Shown here one piece after another: positions 37,579-47,569 of a DNA stretch of 64,000 nucleotides. The stretch spans positions 1 to 64,000 of the forward strand of contig JAUIKE010000011.1 in NCBI GenBank assembly GCA_030430845.1, in the 5' to 3' direction. The stretch's first letter is position 1. Every line of letters starts with the position of its first letter. Made by a program: the position numbers and the translations under genes. This DNA is from Bacteroidia bacterium (GTDB lineage: Bacteria; Bacteroidota; Bacteroidia; Chitinophagales; Saprospiraceae). The notes under the pieces were generated by a model. That model was not told the DNA's origin and did not search any database. It was given only the letters and a program-made list of their open reading frames with translations.

Positions 37579-39141
37579 TTACAGGCTCGCATAGGCATAT
37601 TGGATTTTCTCCAAGCGAAGTTTCAACTGGCGCATGGCTTCCTTCACTTCTTCCATATTAGCCTTTACGATATCGCTTTTGGAGGGATCAACGAAGAGGT
37701 TGTTTTCCAGGTGTTGCAATTCTTCCGGTGAGTTTTCGAGGATATTTTTCTCCTGATCCTCGATGTAGCGCGTCAGGCGCCGGTAGCGTTCCTCCCAGTG
37801 CTCTTCAACTACAGGATGCGGCTTTTTAAAAATAGTATTCGATTTTTCCAGCTTTTGGGTTTTCATTGGATAACTGTACCTGACCGAATTATAAAACACT
37901 TCAATGGTATTTTCCTTTGGGCTTTTTTGTGCCTTGAGGCGGTTAACCAGCTTAGCATTTTCATCATAAAAATTAGTAACGGCCTCTTCGTTCAGCTTGA
38001 GTTGCTGAAATTGTTTGATCGGCACCAGGATGCCTTCAAATTTATTTTCATCCTTGATCAATTCGTAATAATCTTCCTGTATCGGCATAAGGTGTTCTTC
38101 CGTTATGGTGTACTTTACCCGGATTTCGTTGTTCACATCTTTTTCAAAGTCGGCGATCTCTCGCTTGAGCATATTCAAGTTGACCACCATTGAATAGCCA
38201 TGCTTTCTGATGGACTCACTGACAATCTCCCTAACAACTTCCAATTGTACAGGCTTGTTCCAAAGACAATCCACCATTAGAAAGCAATCCATCAGGTTGA
38301 CCTTATTTCTACTGTTCAAGAAGGCGGAAGTTCTCAATAAGCGAATGATCTTTTTCCAACGGCGATCATATAGTCTGATTATCTTATCCGCATTATTGGG
38401 GCGGGCATTAAATTCTTCGATCTTTACCTTTACTAATTGGATGGTGTTCAGCACTTCGGGAGGGACGTCTACCTCATCAATGGCCTTAGTCCATTTATCC
38501 AGCTCCGCCTCTGTAAATTTCAGTTCTGCTTCAATATTATCTTCATAGACATCCTCCGTATCCACGATCATGGAAAGGAAGTTATTGAACCGCTTGATAT
38601 TGTTGACCTGCAGACGGATCAGAAAGCGGTCCCAGATTGGGTCCAGGCTTTGGTTGGGCGGAGGCAGCTCATTAGAGGCGGTAATGATCCCGCGGATCTT
38701 CACGGGAATATCCTGATCGCCATTGCGATACACTTTTTCATTGAGGATGGTCAGTAGGGCATTCTGAATAGCGGGGCCGGCTTTCCAGATTTCGTCCAGG
38801 AATACAATATTTGCGCCAGGTAAATATCGATCGGTCAGTCGCTCGTATTTATCTTCCTCTTTTAGTTTCTTGATGGACACCGGGCCGAAGATCTCATCCG
38901 GCGTACTAAATTTACTCATCAGGTACTCAAATGACACGCCGTCTCGGAAAGCGAACTTCAACCGACGAGCGATCAGGCTTTTCCCTACTCCCGGAGGGCC
39001 CAGCAGAAATATACTTTCGCCTGCCACGGCACTGAGCAAAGCCAGTTGAATGGCATGCTCTCGTTCGTAGAGCCCACTACTGAGGACGTCGAGCAGTTTT
39101 TTTACCCTAATTTTTCGATCAATATCTGTGAGTAGCTTCAT
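37579..39141 (-). CDS. MoxR-family AAA ATPase (RavA-like)
   Basis: 'FLLGPPGVGKSLIARRLKFAF', 'FSTPDEIFGPVS', 'ANIVFLDEIWKAGPAIQNALLTILNEK'. Start at MKLLTDID. Confidence 0.9.
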   Translation of the reverse strand: MKLLTDIDRKIRVKKLLDVLSSGLYEREHAIQLALLSAVAGESIFLLGPPGVGKSLIARRLKFAFRDGVSFEYLMSKFSTPDEIFGPVSIKKLKEEDKYERLTDRYLPGANIVFLDEIWKAGPAIQNALLTILNEKVYRNGDQDIPVKIRGIITASNELPPPNQSLDPIWDRFLIRLQVNNIKRFNNFLSMIVDTEDVYEDNIEAELKFTEAELDKWTKAIDEVDVPPEVLNTIQLVKVKIEEFNARPNNADKIIRLYDRRWKKIIRLLRTSAFLNSRNKVNLMDCFLMVDCLWNKPVQLEVVREIVSESIRKHGYSMVVNLNMLKREIADFEKDVNNEIRVKYTITEEHLMPIQEDYYELIKDENKFEGILVPIKQFQQLKLNEEAVTNFYDENAKLVNRLKAQKSPKENTIEVFYNSVRYSYPMKTQKLEKSNTIFKKPHPVVEEHWEERYRRLTRYIEDQEKNILENSPEELQHLENNLFVDPSKSDIVKANMEEVKEAMRQLKLRLEKIQYAYASL

Positions 39142-39153
39142 TGTAGGATTTAT

Positions 39154-39278
39154 GTTGTCCGTTGCTCGTTGTCCGCGATTAAACGAGTACCGGATAACGA
39201 GCAACGGATTGAAAATCAAGGTTTAATTGAATAGTCTATTTTCTTAAACCCTCTTTTGAAAAATAGGGGATGACTCAT
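39154..39278. repeat. Second (inverted, partial) copy of the 2413-type intergenic repeat
   Basis: Reverse complement reads TGAGTCATCCCCTATTTTTCAAAAGAGGGTTTAAG...ACTATTCAATTAAACCTTGATTTTCAATCCGTTGCTCGTT...CGTTTAATCGCGGACAACGAGCAACGGACAAC. Confidence 0.75.
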
Positions 39279-39294
39279 ATTTTGTTCCGTGGTA

Positions 39295-39819
39295 CTAATT
39301 TTCTCCAAACCCAGGTCGATGGATGCCATCTTCCTGAATGTAGTGCTTGCGGATCAATTCATCCACCGTGGCTTCTCTAATATGCAGTACAACGCCTTTA
39401 AAGTGTAATTGTTTACCCGCCATGGCATGATTGAAGTCAACTTTGACGTGGGTATCGGAATAGGAAAGTATTTTACCCTGGTGAGATTCTCCGGTATCGT
39501 CAACCAGAGACACATAAGTGTTTTCAACAATCAGATTAGGTGGAATTGCCCCGTTTATCTCGAAGGCTTTGATAGGCACATCAATGATATTGCCTTTTTG
39601 GATTACGCCATAGGCTTCATCTGGCTGTAGTACAAATTCAAAAGTATCATCTTCGGAAAGGCCCCGCAAATTTTCTTCAAAGGCAGGTAAGAGCTTACCA
39701 CTACCAAACAGAAACTTGAAGGGCCAGTTGATATCCATTCGTTCCATCAACTCTCCATCCGGCCCTCCTTCACGCAACTCATAAGCGATGGTAACTATGT
39801 TATGTTCTTCAACTATCAT
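39295..39819 (-). CDS. FKBP-type peptidyl-prolyl isomerase (SlyD-like)
   Basis: 'PFKFLFGSGKLLPAFEENLRGLSEDDTFEFVLQPDEAYG', 'VDFNHAMAGKQLHFKGVVLHIREAT'. Confidence 0.92.
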   Translation of the reverse strand: MIVEEHNIVTIAYELREGGPDGELMERMDINWPFKFLFGSGKLLPAFEENLRGLSEDDTFEFVLQPDEAYGVIQKGNIIDVPIKAFEINGAIPPNLIVENTYVSLVDDTGESHQGKILSYSDTHVKVDFNHAMAGKQLHFKGVVLHIREATVDELIRKHYIQEDGIHRPGFGEN

Positions 39820-39947
39820 TTTTCACTAATTGTTTTGAAAATAAAACTACAGTGAATACTCAAATGTTTAGCAGAAGCCCCATATACTATCCACCTTCAT
39901 CCCTCGACCTTCGTCCTTCGTCCTTCTTTGACCTTCGTCCTTCCTAA

Positions 39948-40268
39948 TCAGTCTTCCGACTCAGGCGCTAATTTGACCACCATTCCATCTAATTCGTCGG
40001 TCAGTCTAAGCTGGCAGCCCAGGCGAGAATTATCCTCTACGAAAAATGCCTGATCCAGCATGTCTTCTTCCTCTTCAGACATCTCAGGTAATTCAGTTTC
40101 ACTCAGGATATACATGTGGCAGGAAGAGCAAAGTGCCATACCTCCACAGGTTCCTTTTACGGGAAGTTCGTAGGCTTTGCACAGCTCCATCATATTCATA
40201 TTCATATCGGTGGGTGCGTCCAGTTCATGCTTTCGTTCATGCCTGTCTATTACAGTTATCTTGACCAT
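39948..40268 (-). CDS. 2Fe-2S ferredoxin
   Basis: 'VKGTCGGMALCSSCHMYILSE...EEDMLDQAFFVEDNSRLGCQLRLTDELDG'. Confidence 0.93.
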   Translation of the reverse strand: MVKITVIDRHERKHELDAPTDMNMNMMELCKAYELPVKGTCGGMALCSSCHMYILSETELPEMSEEEEDMLDQAFFVEDNSRLGCQLRLTDELDGMVVKLAPESED

Positions 40269-40351
40269 TGCTGCTCGTTTAAGTTAGTTGATCGTTTAAA
40301 GGCCGAAAAATAAAAACTTTTGGTGGCTAAAATTGTGAACTATTAACTTTT

Positions 40352-40618
40352 TTATGGTACATCTGTAATAACTTGAGAGATTTCCTCCAATTCTTCTTCC
40401 AGCCAATCATCCAGGTGGTGGTACCAATCGAGATGGGGCGACCATTCCGAGCACCCTCCTGCGAAGGGAATACATTGAGTATTTTTCCACTGCTTTCCAC
40501 AGGAAGGGCATTTACCTCCTGTTTCGAAGGTATTCCAGCTATGTCCGCAAGAACAAGACCAATAGGGTGCTCCATCCGGCTCCCAGCCGCATTTCGGGCA
40601 GGCTATTTTTTCATTCAT
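40352..40618 (-). CDS. Small zinc-ribbon protein
   Basis: 'ACPKCGWEPDGAPYWSCSCGHSWNTFETGGKCPSCGKQW'. Confidence 0.75.
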   Translation of the reverse strand: MNEKIACPKCGWEPDGAPYWSCSCGHSWNTFETGGKCPSCGKQWKNTQCIPFAGGCSEWSPHLDWYHHLDDWLEEELEEISQVITDVP

Positions 40619-41109
40619 GATATTGACTCCTTTTTTACAAGTAGTCCAACGGCATCTCCCACTCGAATAGTTCCTCCCTGGATTACTTTTGCTAAAATTC
40701 CGCCATGACCTCTCATGGCGTTATAGCCACCAGGGCCCAGGTTTTCTTCCATTCGCGAACAAGGATAGCAAAAACCGGTCATTTCCAGGATCACTTCTCC
40801 GATCTGAAAATGCTGATCTTTCAAGGCAAGTAAATTAATACCGGATACGACGATATTACGGCGGGTCAGGCCGGGGTCAATGGTATCCGTTTGGAGTATT
40901 TTGGCAACAGTCTCCAGGTGCTCTGCCTGAATGAGCGTTACCTGGCGGTTGCCGCCGGCTTTGCCGTAATGATCACCAATGAGCCCTTGCTCCAGGTCCA
41001 CTTTGACATCCTTAACACTGCTAAGCTCCGCTCTTTTGGATGGGCGGAGGCCGATCCAGTCTACTTTGCCCTTTTGCGGCAAAATATTGGTTAATTCTTT
41101 TAAAGTCAT
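40615..41109 (-). CDS. MOSC domain protein
   Basis: 'GLIGDHYGKAGGNRQVTLIQAEHL', 'LTRRNIVVSGINLLALKDQHFQIGEVILEMTGFCYPCSRME'. Confidence 0.93.
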   Translation of the reverse strand: MTLKELTNILPQKGKVDWIGLRPSKRAELSSVKDVKVDLEQGLIGDHYGKAGGNRQVTLIQAEHLETVAKILQTDTIDPGLTRRNIVVSGINLLALKDQHFQIGEVILEMTGFCYPCSRMEENLGPGGYNAMRGHGGILAKVIQGGTIRVGDAVGLLVKKESIS

Positions 41110-41588
41110 GATTCAGAAATTTCTTTTACGAAAAGGACTAATTTTTCCATCTGATCTCTGCCCAGTTTTTTCCCAAAATTAGCAGAAAGATATACCAGGA
41201 TCAATACTACACTCAACAGAGGCAATAACCACAATATACCGGAAGATAATCCCAGATTATACCGAGAAAACCCGATAACTGCAACTACCATTAGGGTAAA
41301 ACCAAGAAAAAAATAAAAAAAGACGAACATTAACCAAACGGAAGGTTTAGGACCGATCAGTCCGTAGATCGTAGCCCCATCTTCTTTTTCTACTACATCC
41401 ATCGACAATTGTGGTGACCAGAAATGATCATCCACCAACGGAATTTTTAAAACTACATGCCAATCGGTAATGTAGCCCTTAAAATAGGCTTCTGGTTTTT
41501 TTAAGGCTTCATCCAAACGTCTTAATATTTCGTTCTTGTTCAATGGCGAGTTTAGTTCAAACCTGGGTCTGATTTCTAATGTTGACAT
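41106..41588 (-). CDS. Hypothetical membrane protein
   Basis: Two TM segments; ATGA overlap with the MOSC gene. Confidence 0.7.
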   Translation of the reverse strand: MSTLEIRPRFELNSPLNKNEILRRLDEALKKPEAYFKGYITDWHVVLKIPLVDDHFWSPQLSMDVVEKEDGATIYGLIGPKPSVWLMFVFFYFFLGFTLMVVAVIGFSRYNLGLSSGILWLLPLLSVVLILVYLSANFGKKLGRDQMEKLVLFVKEISES

Positions 41589-41673
41589 GGTGTGTTTATA
41601 GGAATTATTAATTTAAACAAGCGACTGTGTTTGGACGACTGCTTAAATTAATAATTCCTTTTCAAAAAAAGAA

Positions 41674-44082
41674 TCAGAATTGTATTCTGTACATAAAATC
41701 AGGGAAAAATCCAATTTGATTCACTTCATTCACCTCATTGGTAAGTCGGTTATACCTTCGTACAAATACATTTTCGTTATTGGTCACATTCTGAATATCG
41801 AAATAAAATTGGTGGGATAACTTTGCCTTTTTGCTATTGATCTGGAACCCCATTTTCAGATCCCATCTGAAATACGGATCAAAACGTTCGGAATAAGCCA
41901 AATCTTCAAATAAAATCTCTCTGCCCACATTTTGAGAAGCTTCCAGATCAACAGGAGTGTAGGGACGGCCACCGGCAAAGGTTACTTTTGTGTCCAGTGT
42001 AAGGGCATTGCGTTTGCTTTTGCCCACCTTAAATTCTTTTCCGGCCAGAACGTTCAAAACATATTGGTTGTTAAAAGCCGTGCTTCGTTCGATCCCATCA
42101 CTGCCTTCATATCGGGATTCAAATACCGATGCGGTGATCAGGCTGTAAAAACCCTGGCTGAAAAACTTTTCAATCGTTAGCTCTACTCCTGTATTATAAG
42201 CGGTTCCTTCATTTACCAAGCCATAACGATCATCGGGAAAAACAAAATCGGCTCCGGCATTTAAAAGAGAAAAACTGGATGGCCCTGGTTCGACCGGAGC
42301 ATTTTGGATCAGTTGGTAATAAGCTTCAAGCTTAGCTCGCCAGTCTTTTGCAAATTTCCAATCGTACCCCAGCACAAAATGATGACTGCGGGTGAAGTCC
42401 AAATCTTTATTGGTTTGCTCAAAGATGCCGGCACTGACTTCTTCCTCCAAAAGTAACACAGGCAGAGGTTGTTCCTGATGATGCAAACCATAGCCAAAGC
42501 TGAGCGACTGAGTGGGCTGAAAATTCCAATTTAGGGCTGCTCGCGGCTCAAGAGCAAAGGTGTTATTCAACCAAAGATACTGTAGGTGCAAACCTGTGTT
42601 GAGCACCCACCTCCGGCTCATCTTGTACTGACTTTGAGCATAAGCCTGCAGCATGGTTGAACTTCCGTTAAAGTCATAAATCGTGACCCAATCAGGCAAT
42701 CCGTCATCATTAAGATCAGGTCGGTCTTCCCGGTCATTTAGCTTGATATCATTCTGAAAGGTTTCGACCAGAACGCCTGCTCGGCCCGTGAATCTGGCAT
42801 TGAATTTTTTATTAATGTAGGAATTGAAAGAATAACGCTTAACCAAGTTATTTGATTCCACGATCCTGATCTTTCTTTCATCCGGTTGATGAAGGTTTAA
42901 ATACCGATCTTCGCTATACTCATTGCCTGAAATTGCGGCGGCAATGATCGTTCTTGCATAGGTTGTATTATTAATGAGGTAATTGTGTTTTAAACCTATT
43001 ACGCCAAAGAGAGATTTTGCGTAGGCATCTTCATCTTCGGCAGCGAACAGGTCATCCGCTTCCAACTCATCTCCCAAAAATTCAATATCACTTCTTCCAG
43101 CCATCCCAAAGAGCGTAAATTTTCCAGCCGGGCTGTTTCCAAAATCAATTTTAAACCCAATATCCTGATAATTGGGAGAAGCATTGGTACCAATCGGCAA
43201 GCCCAGGTCCGAAGCAATAGAAACAAACGAATAGCGGCCGGCAACCAAAAAAGATCCCTTGTGATTTTTATTTAAAGGTCCCTCAGCCATCGCTTCCACC
43301 CCGCTAACCGCCCCAACCTGGGCCATGTACTCATATTTATCTTTATTTCCGCTCCTAAAACTTAAATCAAACACTCCGGCCAGCGCATTGCCATATTCAG
43401 CGGGGAAAGCACTGGTTAAGAAATCTGAATTACGCAGTAAATTTGGATTTAGGGCACTTACAGGGCCGCCTGTAGTACCTAAGGTAGAAAAATGATTAGG
43501 ATTAGGAATGGGAATTCCCTCCAAACGCCAGAGTACCCCGGTAGGTGAATTTCCGCGAATGACAATATCATTGCGAGAATCGTCGGCCGTAGAAACCCCG
43601 GCAAAATTACCCGCCAGTCGGGCTACGTCACTCCGTCCGCCGGAAAAGCGATTAACTTCTTCCATGGAAAAAGTACGAGCTGAGATAGTGGCCATTTCGT
43701 TTTGGGCTTTGTCTTTGCCTACCGTTTCGCCGGCTTTGACAACCACTTCCTGTAATTGTTCGACCGTCTCTTCCAGCGCAATTCTCAAGATGACCTCTTT
43801 GCCGGCCGTTACGACTATATTGGGAATAGTAACAGGATCATAGCCGATATAACTAACCTTAATAGCCCGCCGGCCCAGGCTGACACCTTCCAGCCTGAAA
43901 TTACCGTCAATATCGCTGGTCGTTCCTCTCGCCTCTTCACCAAACAGTTCGATGGTGGCACCGATCAGAGGTGTTTCAGCTTGCTTATCCAGAATAATTC
44001 CTTTGATGACCTGGGATTGAGCAAGGAGAGTTGAAGAAAAACTGAGGCATAACAACAATAGAGTGAAAGTAAAGTTTTTCAT
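41674..44082 (-). CDS. TonB-dependent receptor with carboxypeptidase-regulatory-like N-terminus
   Basis: 'VIKGIILDKQAETPLIGATIELFGEEARGTTSDIDGNFRLEGVSLGRRAIKVSYIGYDP', plug domain and beta-barrel. Confidence 0.92.
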   Translation of the reverse strand: MKNFTFTLLLLCLSFSSTLLAQSQVIKGIILDKQAETPLIGATIELFGEEARGTTSDIDGNFRLEGVSLGRRAIKVSYIGYDPVTIPNIVVTAGKEVILRIALEETVEQLQEVVVKAGETVGKDKAQNEMATISARTFSMEEVNRFSGGRSDVARLAGNFAGVSTADDSRNDIVIRGNSPTGVLWRLEGIPIPNPNHFSTLGTTGGPVSALNPNLLRNSDFLTSAFPAEYGNALAGVFDLSFRSGNKDKYEYMAQVGAVSGVEAMAEGPLNKNHKGSFLVAGRYSFVSIASDLGLPIGTNASPNYQDIGFKIDFGNSPAGKFTLFGMAGRSDIEFLGDELEADDLFAAEDEDAYAKSLFGVIGLKHNYLINNTTYARTIIAAAISGNEYSEDRYLNLHQPDERKIRIVESNNLVKRYSFNSYINKKFNARFTGRAGVLVETFQNDIKLNDREDRPDLNDDGLPDWVTIYDFNGSSTMLQAYAQSQYKMSRRWVLNTGLHLQYLWLNNTFALEPRAALNWNFQPTQSLSFGYGLHHQEQPLPVLLLEEEVSAGIFEQTNKDLDFTRSHHFVLGYDWKFAKDWRAKLEAYYQLIQNAPVEPGPSSFSLLNAGADFVFPDDRYGLVNEGTAYNTGVELTIEKFFSQGFYSLITASVFESRYEGSDGIERSTAFNNQYVLNVLAGKEFKVGKSKRNALTLDTKVTFAGGRPYTPVDLEASQNVGREILFEDLAYSERFDPYFRWDLKMGFQINSKKAKLSHQFYFDIQNVTNNENVFVRRYNRLTNEVNEVNQIGFFPDFMYRIQF

Positions 44083-44202
44083 GACAATTCGTTTTTAGGG
44101 AATACAGAATAACTCGAATAATATGCTCCCAATGTTTTCTTTTTCTCACATTACTGCCATCCGGATCAATTGAACTGTCATTATTAAGGAATGAATTGTT
44201 GA

Positions 44203-44505
44203 ATGGGAAGAATAAAAAGAGATGTGATCATGGTAACGGCCTGGGAAGGCAAGTTTAATGCAGTTCGCCTTAAAGTAGAGAAATCGACCATCAATCTGCA
44301 TCGATTTGTCATTCATTACCGAAACGGAGACAAGCAAAATATTCAGGTTCGTAATAAGATAGGACCTGGTCAAACAACCAGAGTGATCAACCTCAAAGGG
44401 CAGGGCAGAAGAGTGATCAACCGGGTAGAGTTCTGGTATGACACCAAAGGCTTTGAAGATAAACGAGGGAAGATTGAGTTGTGGGGAAGACATTACGGGA
44501 ATTGA
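44203..44505 (+). CDS. Small beta-rich hypothetical protein (DUF2541-like)
   Basis: 'FVIHYRNGDKQNIQVRNKIGPGQTTRVINLKGQGRRVINRVEFWYDTKGFEDKRGKIELWGRH'. Confidence 0.65.
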   Translation: MGRIKRDVIMVTAWEGKFNAVRLKVEKSTINLHRFVIHYRNGDKQNIQVRNKIGPGQTTRVINLKGQGRRVINRVEFWYDTKGFEDKRGKIELWGRHYGN

Positions 44506-44543
44506 ATAAAAGAGGAGCGGCTGACAGCCGCTCCTCTTTTATT
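44505..44543. terminator. Intrinsic terminator
   Basis: AATAAAAGAGGAGCGGCT-GAC-AGCCGCTCCTCTTTTATT. Confidence 0.88.
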
Positions 44544-44694
44544 TTATAGAGACACTGGAATTAGAAAATAATTATCCATAACTTGCCCCTGGATTTAAAA
44601 GGAAGATAGATGTTGGCATATTTTGAAGGCCGAAAGAGGCCGATGCACCTTTAGATCCAATGCTGCATTTTTTTACTTATTTTATTTTTATACA

Positions 44695-45045
44695 ATGAAC
44701 ATTTTTGTAGCAAAGTTGAATTATGACACTGTGGAAGACGATCTGCGCGATCTCTTCGAACAGTACGGTGAAGTAGACACCGTAAAAATTATTAACGACC
44801 GGGAAACCGGCCGATCTAAAGGTTATGGCTTCGTAGAAATGCCTAACTCCGATGAGGGGAACAACGCAATTGAAAACTTAAACGAAGTTGAATTTGATGG
44901 ACGAACCATCGTAGTAAAAGAAGCTCGCCCGAAAGAAGATAGAAGAGGCGGCGGCGGCGGCGGTTACAACAGAAACCGCGGCGGTGGCGGCGGCGGGTAT
45001 AACAGAGGCGGTGGCGGCGGCTACCGCGACAACAACAGATGGTAA
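44695..45045 (+). CDS. RRM-type RNA-binding protein with Gly-rich tail
   Basis: 'MNIFVAKLNYDTVEDDLRDLFEQYGEVDTVKIINDRETGRSKGYGFVEM' and 'GGGGGGYNRNRGGGGGGYNRGGGGGYRDNNRW'. Confidence 0.96.
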   Translation: MNIFVAKLNYDTVEDDLRDLFEQYGEVDTVKIINDRETGRSKGYGFVEMPNSDEGNNAIENLNEVEFDGRTIVVKEARPKEDRRGGGGGGYNRNRGGGGGGYNRGGGGGYRDNNRW

Positions 45046-45075
45046 GAAGGTCTAATTACTGATTATAGACGAATT

Positions 45076-45109
45076 AACGAGTCAATCCAAATTACTGGGT
45101 TGGCTCGTT
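45076..45109. terminator. Terminator after the RRM gene
   Basis: AACGAGTCAATCC-N8-GGGTTGGCTCGTT followed by TTATTTTT. Confidence 0.75.
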
Positions 45110-45192
45110 TTATTTTTATCGCAGCAACTCAAAATCTTTCTCTAACTTGTTTTTGATGTTATTTGCAATGGAACTGATTTAAATAATGGGAA

Positions 45193-46827
45193 ATGAAACA
45201 AATCTGGCTAGTACTTTTTCTTTCCGGCATGTGGGCATGCTCCTCTCCTACACCCAACCAAAGTGCCGAACTTAAGCAGGGCATAGTATCTGTAGCTTCT
45301 CCGGAAGCAGCTCAGGCCGGGATGGATATTCTTGCTGCCGGAGGTAATGCCATTGACGCGGCCGTGGCCATCTCTTTTGCTCTCGGGGTTACCGAACCGG
45401 CGATGTCAGGTCTGGGTGGAGGATCTCAGGTCTTGTTTGCTGCTGCCGGCCGATCGCCCATTGTTATTAATGGCACCACACTTTCACCTGCCGCTACGCC
45501 AGTGGATGCTACCAAGGCCGACCTAAAGTATCACACGCGCAGCACCATTCCTTCTACCGTAAAAGTAATGGAATACATCTGGAAAAAATACGGCAGCGGA
45601 CAACTCAGCTGGGCCGAACTTTTGGCTCCTGCCATTCGATACGCGGAAGAAGGCTTCGAGCTAGGAATTTTCAGGCATATGGTGTATAAAAAATACGAGT
45701 CGGCACTTAAGGACAGCCCTTATTATTCCAGTGTGGTTCTCATGCCTGACGGCAATATTCCAGGGCCCGGAGATACCCTCCGACAAGCTTTGCTCGGCAA
45801 AACAATGCGCCGCCTGGCAGAAGCCGGAGCCGAAGACTTTTATTCCGGTGAAATTGCCCAAAAAATAGTCGATGATATGCAACAGAATGATGGCTGGATT
45901 AACCTGGAAGATCTGCAAAACTTTCCCGAACCAAAGGAATTAGTTCCGTTGAATATTGACTACCGGGGATATCAGGTTTTTTCCCAACCACCTCCCTGTG
46001 GTGGTTGGACAGCGCTGCTTATGCTCAACCTATTACAAAACAGCCATGCAGATCAGCTACAATACGGTACAGAAGAACGATTTTTCCGACTGGTCGATGC
46101 CCTGGCCCTGGCACATAATGATCGAAAAGAAAGCCCGATCACTGATCTTGTCAATTATGAAGCAGCAGCCCGTAAAAAACTTTCCATTTCCTATGCTCAG
46201 AACTTGTTAGCAGCTTCCTCTTCGACAGGAAAGTCAGAGCAGGTTGAAGGAGGCGAAACCACCCATTTTTCGGTAGTAGACCGAGCAGGCAATGCAGTGG
46301 CCGTAACCGCTAGCATCAATGCTTATTTCGGAGCTAAAGCGGCTTCTCCGGAGCTCGGTTTTTTATATAACACCTATATGGACGATTTCTTCCTGGGAGA
46401 GCCTGATCACCCTTTTGCCATTCGTCCGGGTGCCATGGCTTATTCATCCATGAGCCCTACGATCGTTCAAAAAGATGGTCAAACCGTACTGGTAATCGGC
46501 AGCCCAGGCTCTGCTCGGATTATTTCTGCGGTGGCTCAGCTCACACAGCTCTGGATAGATAATGAGCTCAGTATTGAGCAAATCGTTGCGCTTCCAAGGT
46601 TGCATAGTGTGAATGGACGTGTGTATATAGAAAATATGCCTTCCATTCCCCACGAGTGGATACAAAAACTAAGGGATCGAGGGTACGAAATCGCCTATCC
46701 AACTTATGACCTGATGAACGGGGATTTAAACCCTTACTTCGGTGGTATTCATGCAATAGCCAAAGAAAATGGCATATGGGCAGGAGGTGCCGACCCAAGA
46801 AGGGACGGGGTGGTGATGATTGAATAA
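45193..46827 (+). CDS. Gamma-glutamyltransferase
   Basis: 'SPEAAQAGMDILAAGGNAIDAAVAISFALGVTEPAMSGLGGGSQVLF', processing-site motif 'GGETTHFSVVDRAGNAVAVTAS'. Confidence 0.95.
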   Translation: MKQIWLVLFLSGMWACSSPTPNQSAELKQGIVSVASPEAAQAGMDILAAGGNAIDAAVAISFALGVTEPAMSGLGGGSQVLFAAAGRSPIVINGTTLSPAATPVDATKADLKYHTRSTIPSTVKVMEYIWKKYGSGQLSWAELLAPAIRYAEEGFELGIFRHMVYKKYESALKDSPYYSSVVLMPDGNIPGPGDTLRQALLGKTMRRLAEAGAEDFYSGEIAQKIVDDMQQNDGWINLEDLQNFPEPKELVPLNIDYRGYQVFSQPPPCGGWTALLMLNLLQNSHADQLQYGTEERFFRLVDALALAHNDRKESPITDLVNYEAAARKKLSISYAQNLLAASSSTGKSEQVEGGETTHFSVVDRAGNAVAVTASINAYFGAKAASPELGFLYNTYMDDFFLGEPDHPFAIRPGAMAYSSMSPTIVQKDGQTVLVIGSPGSARIISAVAQLTQLWIDNELSIEQIVALPRLHSVNGRVYIENMPSIPHEWIQKLRDRGYEIAYPTYDLMNGDLNPYFGGIHAIAKENGIWAGGADPRRDGVVMIE

Positions 46828-46876
46828 ATTCCCATGATTTTTGAGTAAATTTGAAAAAAACTGATTATTCCAGCAT

Positions 46877-47560
46877 ATGCTTAATAAAATATCGGTACTT
46901 CTAATCGTCTCCCTTTTCTTTACTTTTCCAATCTTCAGCCAACAAACAGGCAATAACGAAGTCTACGGACAGGTCCTCTTCTCCCAAAACACTTCAGGCC
47001 TGGTCAGAGGATCTGGCTACAATAAAGACGGCACCAAAGTCATGCACTCAAACGATCCAATGGCCAAGCCGGAGAAAAACATCATCGTCAGTTGCCATCC
47101 TTTGAGTTTTGAGGCTGAATTACCCCCCACTCCGAATGCCTATGTCACCCAAAAAGAACAAACTTTTATCCCCATGGTCCTTCCTGTTACAGTGGGCACC
47201 ACGGTTTATTTTGTGAACGAAGATCAGTTTTTTCACAATGTATACTCCAATACCCCTCGCTCCAGATTTAATATTGGGCGAAGGCCCCCTGGGAATTCTT
47301 ATGGCCAAAAAATAAAAAAAACCGGAGTTGTTCAGCTCTCCTGTGATATTCACAGTCATATGAGCGGCACTGTGCTAAGCCTTGACACTCCTTACTTCAC
47401 AAGAGCCGATGAGGAAGGAAGATTTAAGCTCTCCAATCTGCCGGACGGCCAATATCGACTAGAAATTTTTCACCCGCTCTATCCAAGCGGTTTTTCTGAG
47501 ATAATTGAACTAAAAGGAGGAAAAAGCCTGAATAAATCTATAAATTTAAACAAACCATAG
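46877..47560 (+). CDS. Exported cupredoxin-like / carboxypeptidase-regulatory-like protein
   Basis: 'VNEDQFFHNVYS...GVVQLSCDIHSHMSGTVL' (H/C/H/M copper-site-like) and 'ADEEGRFKLSNLPDGQYRLEIFHP'. Confidence 0.75.
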   Translation: MLNKISVLLIVSLFFTFPIFSQQTGNNEVYGQVLFSQNTSGLVRGSGYNKDGTKVMHSNDPMAKPEKNIIVSCHPLSFEAELPPTPNAYVTQKEQTFIPMVLPVTVGTTVYFVNEDQFFHNVYSNTPRSRFNIGRRPPGNSYGQKIKKTGVVQLSCDIHSHMSGTVLSLDTPYFTRADEEGRFKLSNLPDGQYRLEIFHPLYPSGFSEIIELKGGKSLNKSINLNKP

Positions 47561-47569
47561 ATCCGATAT

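Noticed and set aside
33481-39141. Treating EAD11-TM, VWA and MoxR genes as one ternary vWA-MoxR conflict system.
   Set aside because: The VWA/MoxR genes look like the common RavA/ViaA pair, are convergent to the EAD11 gene and are separated from it by a bidirectional terminator. Proximity alone is weak.
35204-39219. VWA and MoxR ORFs are both exactly 546 aa, suggesting duplication.
   Set aside because: Unrelated sequences; the MoxR ORF length includes an unlikely N-terminal extension upstream of 39141.
44941-45040. GGCGGCGGCGG tract in the RRM protein as a CRISPR-like or phase-variable repeat.
   Set aside because: It simply encodes the Gly-rich tail typical of these RNA-binding proteins; irregular units.
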